Part shown: in pieces, positions 50,401-60,454 of the stretch
How positions within the stretch are numbered: position 1 is the stretch's first letter
Layout: each line of letters opens with the position of its first letter
From: Ecdyonurus torrentis
Lineage: Eukaryota; Arthropoda; Insecta; Ephemeroptera; Heptageniidae
Length of the DNA stretch: 64,000 nt
Assembly (NCBI GenBank): GCA_949318235.1
Contig: OX439129.1
Location: 8,067,849 to 8,131,848, forward strand
Reading direction: 5' to 3'
Notes under the pieces: model-generated
Database searches by the model: none
What the model was told of the DNA's origin: nothing
What the model saw: the letters and a program-made list of their open reading frames with translations, nothing else
Made by a program: the position numbers and the translations under genes

Positions 50401-52168
50401 AGAGTATAATTTATAGTCCTAAATCAATACTTATGTGAATTTCTCATTTTTGAGTTCATTGAGTATTTTTAATTAATTTTTTAAAGTCACAAAATGACGT
50501 TACAGGCTGCAACTTATGAATGTGAGCATAGGAAAAAGTTGCAGCCTGTGACATCATTTCGCGGCTTTTAAAAATTAATTAAAAATACTTAATGAACTCA
50601 AAAATTAAACATTAACACATGTATTGGTTCAGTACAATGTACTCTTTTAGAATATGAAATAAAATCACCCCTTAAAAATTATTAGCCTTCCTCATGCTGC
50701 TGTCACTCAAGATGACATTTTGACCTCTGAGGAGAGCGGCATTACTTTGTTGAGTAGATTTAGATGACCTCGAGGGTTCAATAAATTCAAAACATTTTAC
50801 CAGTAAAAAAACCACTTACCATTGCTGAGTTGCTTGAGCTGCTGATACCCAATCATCATGCTCTAAACAATCTTGAGGTTCTGGAGATGGAAATCTTTCT
50901 ACATATTCCACGACAACAACCTGCTCGCAGCTGATTTCTCGATCTCGGAGATGTTCATTGAGAGTCACTCGTAGAAGTTCATCGTTCACCAGAAAATCAA
51001 ATTCCAAACCACCTTCATGTTGGCCACTCTCTATATAATAATAATAATAATAATGTTAATTATGTTGTGACAAATTGTTGATGCTGAGGTGCGGAGGTGG
51101 AGAGATACAAATGGTATAATGTCCACCACAATCATATTTTCAATGTTTCCACTTCAAAATGATCTATCTGCACTTTCCACCAGCACGGTGCATGAAGCAT
51201 CTGTCATTCACTAACATTGCAGATGCTTCACTTGCCAAGCTGGTGGAAAGTGTAGATAGTCCATTTTGACGTGGAAACAACTATATAGAAATAAACAAGG
51301 ACGTAAAAAATACACATTTATAAGCCGCTGACTGAAAGATTTAGAATATATGTGCTCCTGTTTAATGCACGTACAACACACGCATATTATGCATACTGCA
51401 CATGAGAATGTATACAAACCATACGTACCTGTTAAACTAAAAGTGGATATTAACAAAATTACTATAATTAAAAAATAAAAGTGATCGCAGGTATTCATTG
51501 CGTACCTGTTTTCTTTTCTATGTATATTATGATGTTTTATAAGTCAATAAAATAGCAAAGGTCAATTAAAATTCAATAATAAATACTTGAATAATTATAC
51601 ATTAAATCATAGTGATTTTAAACACAATTCAGTGAAAGTCTTCATGAATAATTTATTATGTGCAAAATATTTTACGATGCATACCTTTCAGTAGCTGATT
51701 AATCAGTTGGTTTAAATCTGCACAAGATATTGTGGCTGGTACTGCATATGGAGCATCAGGTACTGCATACCTACAAAATAATACATGTATAAAGTAACAG
51801 TATGTATGTATAAACACCATAGTGTGTACATATTACATATGTAAATATGTTTGTACCGGTGTACATACCGGTATCATAACTCTTTTAACATTTAGCGGTA
51901 TGTAGGAGTGAGACTAATAAATTTTATCATAGTAAGAATTTCAATTCAAATGCAAATATTACAATTATAAAAAACTACACAATTTCACAGTAATAATTAC
52001 ACCAGTTACATACATATGCGATTATATATGTACATACATTTTTTTAAAAAAATGCAAGAAGGTTCATGTATGTATGTAAACATATTTTTTAAGTCATACT
52101 TACTGGTCTTGCTTTGTAGTAAGTCTTATCTGTAGTTGTGAGTCACTTTCCATCATTTCACTAGCCAT
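44522..52168 (-). CDS. WDR12: WDR12, PeBoW-complex ribosome biogenesis protein
   Basis: A complete nine-exon gene encoding 422 residues; human WDR12 has 423. WDR12 joins PES1 and BOP1 in the nucleolar PeBoW complex needed for 28S/5.8S rRNA processing and 60S maturation. Exons in transcript order: 52168-52104, 51770-51685, 51030-50820, 49821-49681, 48368-48190, 47296-47229, 46419-46173, 45414-45282, 44660-44522. All borders are GT-AG and all phases agree. The N-terminal NLE domain (about residues 12-72, [20 protein letters not shown] then [14 protein letters not shown]) precedes seven WD40 blades with signatures [61 protein letters not shown] and [11 protein letters not shown] basic linker (AAKKMKV) separates blades 3 and 4, as in vertebrates. 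Start ATG 52168-52166 opens [11 protein letters not shown]; stop TAA is at 44524-44522. Confidence 0.96.
45282..45414 (-). CDS. WDR12: WDR12 exon 8 (WD blade 6)
   Basis: A 133-nt exon encoding [18 protein letters not shown] and [16 protein letters not shown] plus two bases of Ser. Acceptor TTTCAG, donor GTAAAT. Confidence 0.95.
45452..45690. mobile_element. Hairpin element in WDR12 intron 8
   Basis: Ends ATCGCTGTGGCCAC and inverse GCGGCCACGGCAAT; arms AAAGGGCGTACTTGCATTTG against GAAATGCAAGTACGCTCTTT. The left arm repeats a unit of about 35 bases (GGCTACTTYCACGCAAARGG) three times. Confidence 0.72.
46173..46419 (-). CDS. WDR12: WDR12 exon 7 (WD blades 4-5)
   Basis: Starts after ATGTGTTACAG in phase 0 with [18 protein letters not shown]. 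It contains [16 protein letters not shown] and [14 protein letters not shown] and ends one base into Glu at donor GTTAGT. Confidence 0.95.
46465..46975. mobile_element. Hairpin element, family F, copy 2
   Basis: In the intron before WDR12 exon 7. AAATTTGAAAGAGAAAGCCA on the left, TTTCAAATTTACCATACC on the right; core TGAGTTTGTGAGGACTGACG. A 48-base T run (46734-46781) has expanded inside it. Confidence 0.72.
47229..47296 (-). CDS. WDR12: WDR12 exon 6 (basic linker)
   Basis: A small 68-nt exon encoding [18 protein letters not shown] and LDMK, ending in phase 0 at donor GTAAAT. It occupies the position of the charged insert between blades 3 and 4 of vertebrate WDR12, where KK-K residues may act as a nuclear signal. 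Confidence 0.88.
47639..47971. mobile_element. TTAA-ended MITE, family B, copy in WDR12 intron
   Basis: Left TTAAAGCCACAGACAACTTG, right inverse TTAAAGGCATAGACAAGAAG. Shares AACACAAAATGGGATC, TTTTCTGATCACTGCTACGG and GTTTTGGGACAAACTACC with the copy at 14873. Lies in the intron between WDR12 exons 5 and 6. Confidence 0.8.
48190..48368 (-). CDS. WDR12: WDR12 exon 5 (WD blades 2-3)
   Basis: A 179-nt exon encoding [13 protein letters not shown], then [17 protein letters not shown] and [17 protein letters not shown], ending one base into the next codon at donor GTCAGT. Confidence 0.95.
48600..48818. mobile_element. Hairpin element with AATAGGAT ends in WDR12 intron 4
   Basis: Arms AATTAGAGCACTGTGTATTG, AAAGATAATGCAAAGCCAAG, TTCTCTAATTTTGATAGTTA and inverse. 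Diverged relatives appear near 44880-45030, 32060-32150 and 55125-55200 (TTCTCTAATTTATATA motifs). Confidence 0.72.
48900..49215. mobile_element. Hairpin element, family F, copy 3
   Basis: In the WDR12 exon 4-5 intron. AGGAAAATAAACCATTGTGG opens it as in copy 4; AACCAGCAAGGGCTTTACCG, CTTGCTAGCACAGATAT and AAGTCCTTACAGACTCAAGA follow. Right end truncated after CTATGGG. Confidence 0.7.
49413..49643. mobile_element. Hairpin element, family H, copy 2 (truncated at left)
   Basis: Immediately downstream of WDR12 exon 4 in its intron. The right end ATTACTCGCAACAACATCGAT matches copy 1; the left arm lacks the outermost unit. Confidence 0.76.
49681..49821 (-). CDS. WDR12: WDR12 exon 4 (WD blades 1-2)
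   Basis: A 141-nt exon encoding [19 protein letters not shown], then [18 protein letters not shown] and STFV, ending after two bases of Ser. Acceptor TTGGCAG, donor GTACAG. Confidence 0.95.
50340..50700. mobile_element. Long hairpin element in WDR12 intron 3
   Basis: Arms GAGGAAGACTA, TTATTTCATATTCTAAAAGA and inverse (CTTTTAGAATATGAAATAA, AGCCTTCCTC), and inside them AATTAATTTTT and GTTGCAGCCTGTGACATCAT against ATGACGTTACAGGCTGCAAC. Confidence 0.75.
50820..51030 (-). CDS. WDR12: WDR12 exon 3 (NLE end, linker to WD40)
   Basis: Encodes [19 protein letters not shown], then [20 protein letters not shown] and AATQQ up to the split Trp codon; donor GTAAGT. This matches the vertebrate segment ending HDDWISSIKGAEEW. 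Confidence 0.95.
51140..51283. mobile_element. Hairpin element, GGAGCATCTGCAC family, copy 3
   Basis: In the WDR12 exon 2-3 intron. TGTTTCCACTTCAAAATGAT, CTGCACTTTCCACCAGC against GCTGGTGGAAAGTGTAGAT, CCATTTTGACGTGGAAACA. Confidence 0.72.
51685..51770 (-). CDS. WDR12: WDR12 exon 2 (NLE domain)
   Basis: An 86-nt exon between TTTTGTAG and GTATGC. It encodes [15 protein letters not shown] through QLINQLLK, the core of the NLE domain that contacts the BOP1/MDN1 side of the assembly pathway in known WDR12/Ytm1 proteins. Confidence 0.94.
52104..52168 (-). CDS. WDR12: WDR12 exon 1 (start codon, NLE domain start)
   Basis: Encodes [21 protein letters not shown] and two bases of the next Gln; donor GTAAGT. 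The in-frame ATGs at codons 5 and 6 are alternative starts, but codon 1 has the better context (AAATAATGG). Confidence 0.94.
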
Positions 52169-52408
52169 TATTTACGTATTTTTTGTATAATTTCATGAAT
52201 TAAATATTAAATTTGGGAGAAAAAGATGTACACAAGTGTACACACACGTGTTTTGGATTTGGGCGAAAAAAATCGATTTAAATCGTAATCGATTATGTGC
52301 AGCTGATATTTGTTTTTGTTTACATCAGTAAACCGGCTATTTCTTTTTTTTTTTTTATCTCCTTAAATGATTTTTGCTATATTGCGAATATAATTTAGAG
52401 AAGCAAAT
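52169..52408. promoter_or_regulatory. Bidirectional promoter between WDR12 and GTF3C6
   Basis: Only 240 bases separate the two divergent start codons, so both transcription starts must lie here or inside the 5' ends. A canonical E-box CACGTG sits at 52245-52250. A T-rich tract lies at 52342-52358. I see no clear TATA box placed for either direction. Confidence 0.7.
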
Positions 52409-52419
52409 ATGACAGAAAA
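52409..52419 (+). CDS. GTF3C6: GTF3C6 exon 1 (11 coding bases)
   Basis: ATG ACA GAA AA followed by donor GTAAGT; the split codon is completed by T at 52630 to give Asn. Too short for ORF detection, inferred from donor quality, phase and position in the shared promoter. An alternative upstream start exon cannot be excluded. Confidence 0.78.
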
Positions 52420-53562
52420 GTAAGTTTTATATTATAGTGTATTTATTTATTTTTTTAATAATGTAGGCCGCCGGTTCAAACGTAAAAAAACATTACATTT
52501 ATACACTCGTCTCGTCGTCTGCCTATTTGTCATTTTGCGTTTGCCGGTCATTTTAACAAAATCTACGGTGAAAAGTATGTATTTATATATCATAGATTTT
52601 TACTTATATATAACTTGTTTAAATTTCAGTGTTGAAGATTCCTCTGAACCTATGGAAGAAGATATCGAGTACGATGAAGTGTTGGTTTATGTGGAATTTA
52701 CTGGTATAGGCGTGAATGACCTGCTGAACCAACCCAACCCCGAATTCAAAGTTATAGGATTACTTGAAAATGAGCCTAAGATTCAACTTGGTGGACAGGT
52801 AAACAACCTTGCACACATGGATATGGATTAGTTTCCAATTCTCTTATAGCAACATGAAAGTATATACGTATACATACACCTATTCCGCTAACTAAACAAC
52901 CATTGCCAACTTTTGGTTACCTGCTAAACTCAGGTAAAATCCGTACCATATTCTGTTGAACGAAAGTGAGCATCCATAACGATGGCTACATATATAATAT
53001 ATTATATCCCCTCAAATATATTAAGGAAAATAAACCATAGCGGTTAGGTACAGTACCGCTATGATAAATTTGAAAGAAAAGGATAGAAACTAGCAAGGGC
53101 CTTACCATAGTGTAGAGAGTCCCATAGTCTGGTAAAAATCTTGCTAGCACAGATATAAAAAAAACTAACATATTGGATACCTAGCTTTTGGTATGTATTC
53201 AACTCCAAGACAAATGGAGTGTGTTTTGTCTTCGTCAGTCCTTTCAACAATATCGCGGCATTTCGGTACTACTGCAATCTCCGCGGGTGCAATTTTGGCA
53301 CATCTGCATTCTGCACACTCCTCTCTTTTGAAAATATTTTTATATGCTTAGCCTGTACAGGTGTGCCATTAGTAGGCTTGGTAAAGATTGCACATGTGCC
53401 AAAATTGTGTCTGTGAAGATTGCAGAAGTACAGAAATGCTGCGTAGCCTTTCAATACGCAGCATAAGAATACAATGAATTCATAGTTTCTCTCTGAGTCT
53501 GTAAGGACTGACAAAGGCAAAACACCCTCAATTTCTCTTGGAGTTTAGAGTTGAACGCTATC

Positions 53563-53617
<55 letters not shown>

Positions 53618-54049
53618 GTATGCTAGTAAGATTTTCACCAAGCTATGGTAAGGCCCTTGCTGGTTTCTCCTATCCCTATCCTTTTTCTTTCAAATTTACC
53701 AACGTAACTTTTTGTATTATCAAGATTGTCACATATAACTAAATATGTATGTTTCTTTTAATTTTTGCGAGTTATATCTTTAATGTTGTGCAGCTTCTTT
53801 CTAAGAAATTATTAGAAAATGTTCATGGATAAAATTTATATATTGTTTAATTTTATTCAGGTGTATGCAGGTGATCTGGATGTCACATGTGGAACCAACT
53901 TGTTCTTTGAAGAAACTGAAGATACCCCCAAAGATTTTGATCCAGATCTTAATCATCCTCCAGATAAGTGGTTTAAATTTAAGTCTATGACTGAAAAAGA
54001 ACTTATTGTGAAGAGAATTTACACTAAAAAGAAAGTAGGGGAAAGTTAA
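52409..54049 (+). CDS. GTF3C6: GTF3C6, TFIIIC small subunit
   Basis: A three-exon gene encoding 122 residues: 52409-52419, 52630-52798, 53861-54049. TFIIIC binds the A and B boxes of tRNA genes, and TFIIIA-bound 5S genes, to recruit TFIIIB and RNA polymerase III. After MTEN comes an acidic leader (VEDSSEPMEEDIEYDE), then the TFIIIC_sub6 fold: strand VLVYVEFTGI, KVIGLLENEPKIQLGGQ, VYAGDLDVTCGTNLFFEE, WFKFKSMTEKELIVKRIY, and a basic end KKKVGES. The order matches human GTF3C6 (VLVLVELSG, FAGEYEDTLGTCVIFEE). The human protein is about 213 residues with an acidic tail that is absent here. The introns have good GT-AG borders. Start ATG 52409-52411 is preceded by AGCAAAT (A at -3). Confidence 0.92.
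52630..52798 (+). CDS. GTF3C6: GTF3C6 exon 2
   Basis: After acceptor AATTTCAG. Encodes VEDSSEPMEEDIEYDEVLVY and on to IQLGGQ, ending in phase 0 at donor GTAAAC. It carries the acidic leader and first beta strands of the TFIIIC_sub6 domain. Confidence 0.92.
53028..53710. mobile_element. Hairpin element, family F, copy 4, with nested insertion
   Basis: Fills most of GTF3C6 intron 2. Left AGGAAAATAAACCATAGCGG, AAATTTGAAAGAAAAGGATA; right TATCCTTTTTCTTTCAAATT. A separate hairpin of about 225 bases (53248-53475) interrupts its core, and an AT microsatellite (53569-53614) has grown in the right arm. Confidence 0.75.
53248..53475. mobile_element. Hairpin insertion nested in family F copy 4
   Basis: Arms ACTGCAATCTCC, GTGCAATTTTGGCACATCTG and inverse (CACATGTGCCAAAATTGTG, GAAGATTGCAG), with a loop around TAGCCTGTACAGG. 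The flanking family F sequence (CGTCAGTCCTT ... GAGTCTGTAAGGACTGAC) resumes after it. Confidence 0.65.
53861..54049 (+). CDS. GTF3C6: GTF3C6 exon 3 with stop
   Basis: Starts after TTTTATTCAG with VYAGDLDVTCGTNLFFEE and ends KKKVGES-TAA. The preceding 1.06-kb intron is largely filled by a hairpin element (53028-53710). Confidence 0.93.
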   Translation: MYAGDLDVTCGTNLFFEETEDTPKDFDPDLNHPPDKWFKFKSMTEKELIVKRIYTKKKVGES

Positions 54050-54418
54050 GGATTGTATATAGATGTTTTGTATCTCAAAATCTAAAAAGAAAACTTCAAA
54101 ATTTTATGATGCAATTGGAAAGTTAATAGTAACAGCTATAAAATTTTCAGAACCCGTGACCATCAGATAAGAGAATAATTAATTATAGAAATTAATATGG
54201 GCTCTTATGGGACTAAAACTTGAAAAAATCGTAATTAAAAATCTAGAATGGTGACCCCTCAAAATTTTTACATTTTTGAAGATACCTAATCCTAATGTAT
54301 CACTGTGCAAAATTTCAGATTTTTCTGTCTTTACAATATTTTAGTCAAATCCCGTAGTAGCTGATTTCCCGCCTTAATAATAATTACCATGGAATAATTT
54401 ATTTTCTGATACTTGATT

Positions 54419-54424
54419 AATAAA
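54419..54424 (+). terminator. GTF3C6 polyadenylation signal
   Basis: AATAAA 370 bases after the stop, the first exact hexamer downstream in this strand. Confidence 0.55.
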
Positions 54425-54927
54425 AATATTTTATACAAAAAATACATAGATAGATTAAAATGGGAAACCAAGAGGTGACCATCAGCTGACAGAAACATAA
54501 TGTGTGTGGGAGAGAGATAAAAAATAATTTCTAGCGCATGCCTAAATTAAAGGTATAGGCCTAAATTAAATTCCCATTTAACAACGTTCTAGCCGCTCAT
54601 ATTACGTAATTGAAAGGCAAGCATACTGGGTGGTTGGCTTGCATTTGATTGAGATATTGTGAATACTGTAAAGCACATGACCAGTTATTTTCAGCAGTTC
54701 ATCTCTAGCCCTGTAACAAACAGCTTATTGGGCTTAATCAGGCTGTCTTATTGAAAATGGTAAGAGAATTTTAGTTATAAATTTAAATCAAGAAGGTGTC
54801 TTTATTGTGTTTTAATTCAAAGAGAATTGCTGTTGACTTATTCTGTACTTTTGATGCAGTGTAAGAACATGAGATACTAGGGTATGTATATTATTGTATT
54901 TTATTGACACAGTATCCCCATCATTTT

Positions 54928-55085
54928 AGCATGTCGTCTCTATTGCCTCAAAAATGTTTTTCTGAAGTTATCACGAACCTGATACATGTCGCATCTCCTA
55001 CAGTAAACCCTATACAGATGCACCACTCATCGATTTTATAATAACTTCAGGAAAACTTTTTCAACGCAATAGAGACAATGTACTG
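54928..55085. mobile_element. Hairpin element downstream of GTF3C6
   Basis: Arms GTCTCTATTGCCTCAAAAAT, TTTTTCTGAAGTTAT against ATAACTTCAGGAAAACTTTT, GCAATAGAGAC. Single copy. Confidence 0.7.
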
Positions 55086-55297
55086 GATTTCATTAAAAAA
55101 GAAAAAAAAATGCAACAACTAGATCTAGAATATTTGATCCCAATTAACTACGTAAGTTAGAGAATCTTTGCATTTTATTAATTTTCAATTCAACGTTTTC
55201 TATTGTATGTACTTACTGTTCTCTATTATTGTTATTATTTTTTTTTTTATAAAATATATGTTGAGTAATAATGTTAAGTGTTGTTGTCAGTCTAATG

Positions 55298-55607
<310 letters not shown>

Positions 55608-55906
55608 TTATTTATAAAAAATAAATACATACCTATGTAAGTCCCACCAAGACAATGAAGTCTTATCGGTGGGTGCTTAATCAAAACAATAAATAATGAT
55701 GGTAAGCATAAAAAAATGTACAATTAATAATTAAACAAAATCAGCACATTTCATTTCATATTTTTTCATGTTTTCATATGTATCCATGTGTACCAATAGT
55801 AAATCTAAAAAGTTCATTACATTAGGCTTATATTTGTATGCATATAGTTTTCAACTTTTTTGATTTACTATTGATCTGCATGTTAAAAAATATGTTTACA
55901 GGCATT

Positions 55907-56030
55907 TACAGCTCTGGCCACTAGTTTAAGAACGGAGCAGCGGCAGCCGCAGCGTTTTCTCATAAAGATAGCATAGTGCGATTGCAGGTTGCCCATACAA
56001 ATCGTTCTCAAACTAGTGGCCAGAGCTGTA
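55907..56030. mobile_element. TA-bounded MITE, CAGCTCTGGCCA family, copy 4
   Basis: Intergenic downstream of GTF3C6. The inverted ends CAGCTCTGGCCACTAGTTT are matched with at most one mismatch, so this is among the best preserved copies. Confidence 0.85.
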
Positions 56031-56366
56031 CTTTCTCAAAGCAACTTTAATTAATATTACTGATTATGAGTACATACTGTACATGGTAACAGAACAGTTC
56101 AACCCGATTTGGACAAACCCGCACATACACATACAGGGTTTCGGAACATTCAGAGTGTATCAATGCATTTGGAACACTGCCTCATTAAGGTTTAGTCAAA
56201 GCAAAAAAAACAAAAAAACAAAAAAAAAATCTTGTAATGACAATGATTATCATGTATTTGTATCAACACTTTTTTTTTCTTTAACAAAATAACAAATGTG
56301 CTTAATAAATTGTATATTACTTTAATAATGTTTCGTCTTTATTTCATATTATAATATTTAGTACCT

Positions 56367-56416
56367 AAGGTTTATATATATTATATCTATATATAGATAT
56401 AATATATATAAACCTT
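56367..56416. repeat. Perfect 50-bp palindrome
   Basis: Starts AAGGTTTATATATATTATAT and is exactly self-complementary to its end ATATAAACCTT, with the centre at CTATA|TATAG and no spacer. Confidence 0.95.
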
Positions 56417-58545
56417 TTTATTAAAAATACAGTAATAAAAAGTGGAGAACGGTAGATAGTAAGAAACTGATGGGACACATCGGGAGGAAAGAGTAATAAT
56501 TTTATACCTAATGTTTTGTTTTCTGTTTTTTAAACTTAAAAAAAAAAAAAACATTATAATTTATAGTGATTTATCATTCCATCTGTCTGTATGTGTTTCA
56601 TTTCAAAGAGTGATCAGATTAAGTATGCAGAAAATTAAGAATCCAAAGCAAATAAGAGAACGAATTACAAATAAAAAAGGTTTTGTATACCTTATGACAA
56701 GAGGTATACGGTATACTGACAAATTTTGCCTTATAACGTGTAGGTGATTACTTGAAATTATTTTCAGCACTTTTTTAATTATTGTTTTTCTCCTTTTTAT
56801 ATATATATATATATATAAAAAAAGCATTGAGTCAAAAACTTATTTAACATTTATTTTGGGCAGAAAAAAGTAAATAATAAGAATATCATCAAGAACGAAC
56901 AAGAACCATTCAGTAATAATAAGCCTAAAAGCTCGTATGATTCTAAAACAATAAAAAATATATACATATATTAATTTACTTAACTGTCTTATTACCAGTT
57001 TTCGGAAGCAATTATTTTTTTAAAAGGTGAAAAATAAAAATAATCTTTATTTTTAAATTCAATTATTTTATTTTAAGTAATTAATCATTAATGCCAAAGT
57101 TCCACAGTTTCTGGACATTCAATACATACAAATGTATTGTTGTTGTTTTGCGAATAAATCGTAAAAAGAAACATGTGTAATAAAAACGAGAAAAAATAAG
57201 AATTAGAAATAGGGCACCGAATTGAGTATAAAATGCATATTTTCTCGCTCTTAATTAAAAAAAAAAAAAAAAAAAAAAAAGAGTGGGAGATAGTCTCCTT
57301 GCATTCAATGGAGTTTAGATTTAGACCCCATCCAACAAGAAAATAACATTATTCTTTGTTGTAAAAAGAGGAGGGAAAAAAACAACTTATAATATGGATA
57401 TAAATTTGTCCACTCAAAGTATACAGAATAAAAAGTTGAAGAAAAAACTATGAGAACTGTTTTGTAGAACGCCTGAATGTTAGGCCACCGGTGAGGCATG
57501 CTTGTAATACAAGTTGCATAACTCACATATATTGCAGGCGTGAAAATTTGTTAGGAACATTTTTTTTTCTATATTTTTTAGTTTTTTAGACTTAACTGCG
57601 TCAATGACGTCATAACAAAGAAATAAACAGTCACTTGGGTCGCTGGTAACCCACATTGTACGATGACGTAAGAAACCTTAGGAAACTCGAAGTTTTTTTT
57701 TATAGAATTAATTTCTAATATTATTTTCAATATAATCATAATATTATAAATGTTGTGATCACAGCAGTGATAACTGTTGACATTTTAGAGTATAAATATA
57801 ATATGTTTTAAACTTATACAGTATAATTATGCCAAGCATTTATTTTATATATTTTTAACGTTGCGGGAGGTATAAATTGGTTTTATAGGAGACATTAATT
57901 AGAGTACTCTAACATTAATATATAGTAAAATAAAATAAACAATACAAAATATGCATTGCGTATATTATTGTTAATATAGGGAAAACTAATTTTTACTTAT
58001 ATTTATAATTGTTTATAACACTTTTGATTAAAATTTTAAAAACAAAAAGACAAGTAACATTTTTGCAAGTGCCATAATACATACAGAGAGCATCACGACA
58101 TAGCGAAAGGGATCATTTTAAATGTTTTATATTAATTTTGAAGTAGGCGGCTAAAATGTTAAATTATTGAGGTTTTAATTAAAATTTCAATAGCTCGCTT
58201 CAAAAGCTCTATACAGCATATTACAGCACCATGAAAGTAAAAAACCCATAATTATAAATATTATAGAATGTAAACAATAAGCGCCACAGTTAAATAAAGT
58301 GAAAAAAGTACGCAAAGTTGACTTTTCAAATACGGAGTTATCCCGCAGAAAATTACAGAAGTGTTCAAATATAATTGAACTTTTTATGTGGAAATGGCAT
58401 GCATGTCATGAATTTGATCCACAGGTCTGTATACAAAATACAAATACAACATTAAGTATAAAAAAAAATTGGCAAAACCCCAACGCGCGTTTGGTGTCAA
58501 TTTTGCGCACTTTTTTCCTTTTGTTGATATAAATTGCTCGTTTTT

Positions 58546-58547
<2 letters not shown>

Positions 58548-58608
<61 letters not shown>
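58548..58608. repeat. (AT)n microsatellite
   Basis: Perfect dinucleotide run of about 60 bases. Confidence 0.96.
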
Positions 58609-58611
<3 letters not shown>

Positions 58612-59124
58612 TTTTGATATGTATGATTTTTATCGTGTGATGATATGCAATTTAATGTGTTAGAGAGCTTCAAAATTGTAATTGTTGAAAAACTTTAATT
58701 TAGCATAATTATAAAGGCTATACATGAAGCCAAAATTTACATAACACTAAAAATAACCTTTGCTATATATATTGAGTTATATAAATATGTTAAGTTACCT
58801 ATATATGTTATCAGTGGAATAAGAGGTTAATTGGTTATTAAAAGTTTTTCTCATATATGGAGGAGATAGGATAATATATAAAAAAATTATTTACCTATTC
58901 TCAAGTTTTCATTATAATTATTATACCATGTAAATTGAAACCCCAAGTTGATGGGTAAACAATTAAGTAATTTTTTACTTAAGAGATAAATTATGTTTTC
59001 AGAGAAGATAAACTGTGGTGTGGTCCTTTAATGGTCACAAAATTTTGGTGTGAAAGTACAACTTATTTTGCTTGCTTGTCTTTTAGATAGTATGTTGTAT
59101 TTTTTTTTTTTATTTTTTTTTTTA

Positions 59125-59260
59125 AGTGAGTGTGCTCGTGTCGCATTGATTTGTTACTTTGGCCGCGAGCTGCCTGCTAGTATATACCAGCGCCTTTTGC
59201 TCATACCCGCGAGTCTAGCGGCCATATTTGACGTGTTGAACCAATGAGAAGTAGGTCCTC
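59125..59260. promoter_or_regulatory. GC-richer island with inverted CCAAT and YY1-like motif
   Basis: About 130 bases of mixed composition (GGCCGCGAGCTGCCTGC, ACCCGCGAGTCTAGCGGCC) in otherwise AT-rich DNA. On the minus strand it reads ATTGG, CAAATATGGCCGC, then a 23-codon ORF starting MAARLAGMSKRRWYILAG at 59224. It could be a promoter or first exon of a minus-strand transcript; nothing downstream on that strand is recognisable. Confidence 0.3.
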
Positions 59261-60454
59261 ATGAGTGGGGATAATAGGGAATAATGCGGGCAATCTTTTG
59301 TGGCCAATGCAAAGAGAGGCAGGGAGAAAGAAAAAGAGGGGATAAATCGCTGTATAGTTAGTTTAGGTGTGAAGCAAAAAGTGGCTATCATGAGAACGAT
59401 AATATGATAAGTTGTCTAAAGTAAACTATACTCAGACTAACGTAACTTTACATCACTTTACTAACTTTCAATTTTACTTTTAAAAAAACATTTTACTATA
59501 TGGTACTTCAATATTTATACTGAACTGTTTTAAACGGAGTAAATAAATCAATTTTAATTTAATTACATATGAAATTTTTATGTATTTTTTTTATAGCGTA
59601 AGCAATTGAATTTACTGCACTTTGATCAAAATGTTGCTCCTTAAGAACCTGATTACTTCTATGAAGTAAAAAGTTTTTACTATTATAAAACAAAAAATAT
59701 AAATATCTGCATCTGTGTATAATATATTATCATATTTTTATATATACTATGGGTCTGAAGACTAAAAAAAAGTATAAGATTAACCTTAATAATAATAATA
59801 ATTAACGGCTTTTATTGGGCGAAATCAGGCGTACAAACTCTCAATTTAACCCAACTGTTTTACAGTACAGTCCAGTTACAATATATATAATAATTAATTA
59901 TAGTGTTAGACATTGTTTAAAAAAAATAAATTAAAAATTTATGTTGACAAAATTTCACTAAATACCTTAAGATTTTAAGAAGGTAACATTTAGATTGTTA
60001 CATAACTATATATATAAAACACTTTCAAAATTGAATATATAATCATAGCAATGTTAAGGTTAAAATAGTGAACATGAATGCAGTCACTGTTTTGTTTAAT
60101 ATTTTGCCTAATCTTATAAAAATTTGTATCAAGTTATATAATATGGAGGAACAAAACTTCGTCGGATCAACTTAATATTATACATAGCTATTTTATATAA
60201 ATTATACATTAATATATATTGAGATTCAAAAAGGGATTATTTCATGCAAGAACACGATACAAACACAATACAGTTGGGCACAGTACAAAAGCATAAGAAA
60301 TCGACCTCACCCTTGGGTTTAGAAAAAAAATGAAAACACATAAAAAGGTATATATGGAAGAAATCACATAAAACAGCATAAATTAGTCTGACTTGCACAA
60401 AATCTACAAAAAATTATAAAAATAGATCACTAAATGTATAAAAACAGTATTTTT

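Noticed and set aside
59050..59247. Plus-strand 65-codon ORF with a hydrophobic start (possible secreted peptide)
   Set aside because: The hydrophobic part is encoded by a T-tract and there is no family resemblance; the GC-rich part is more likely regulatory.
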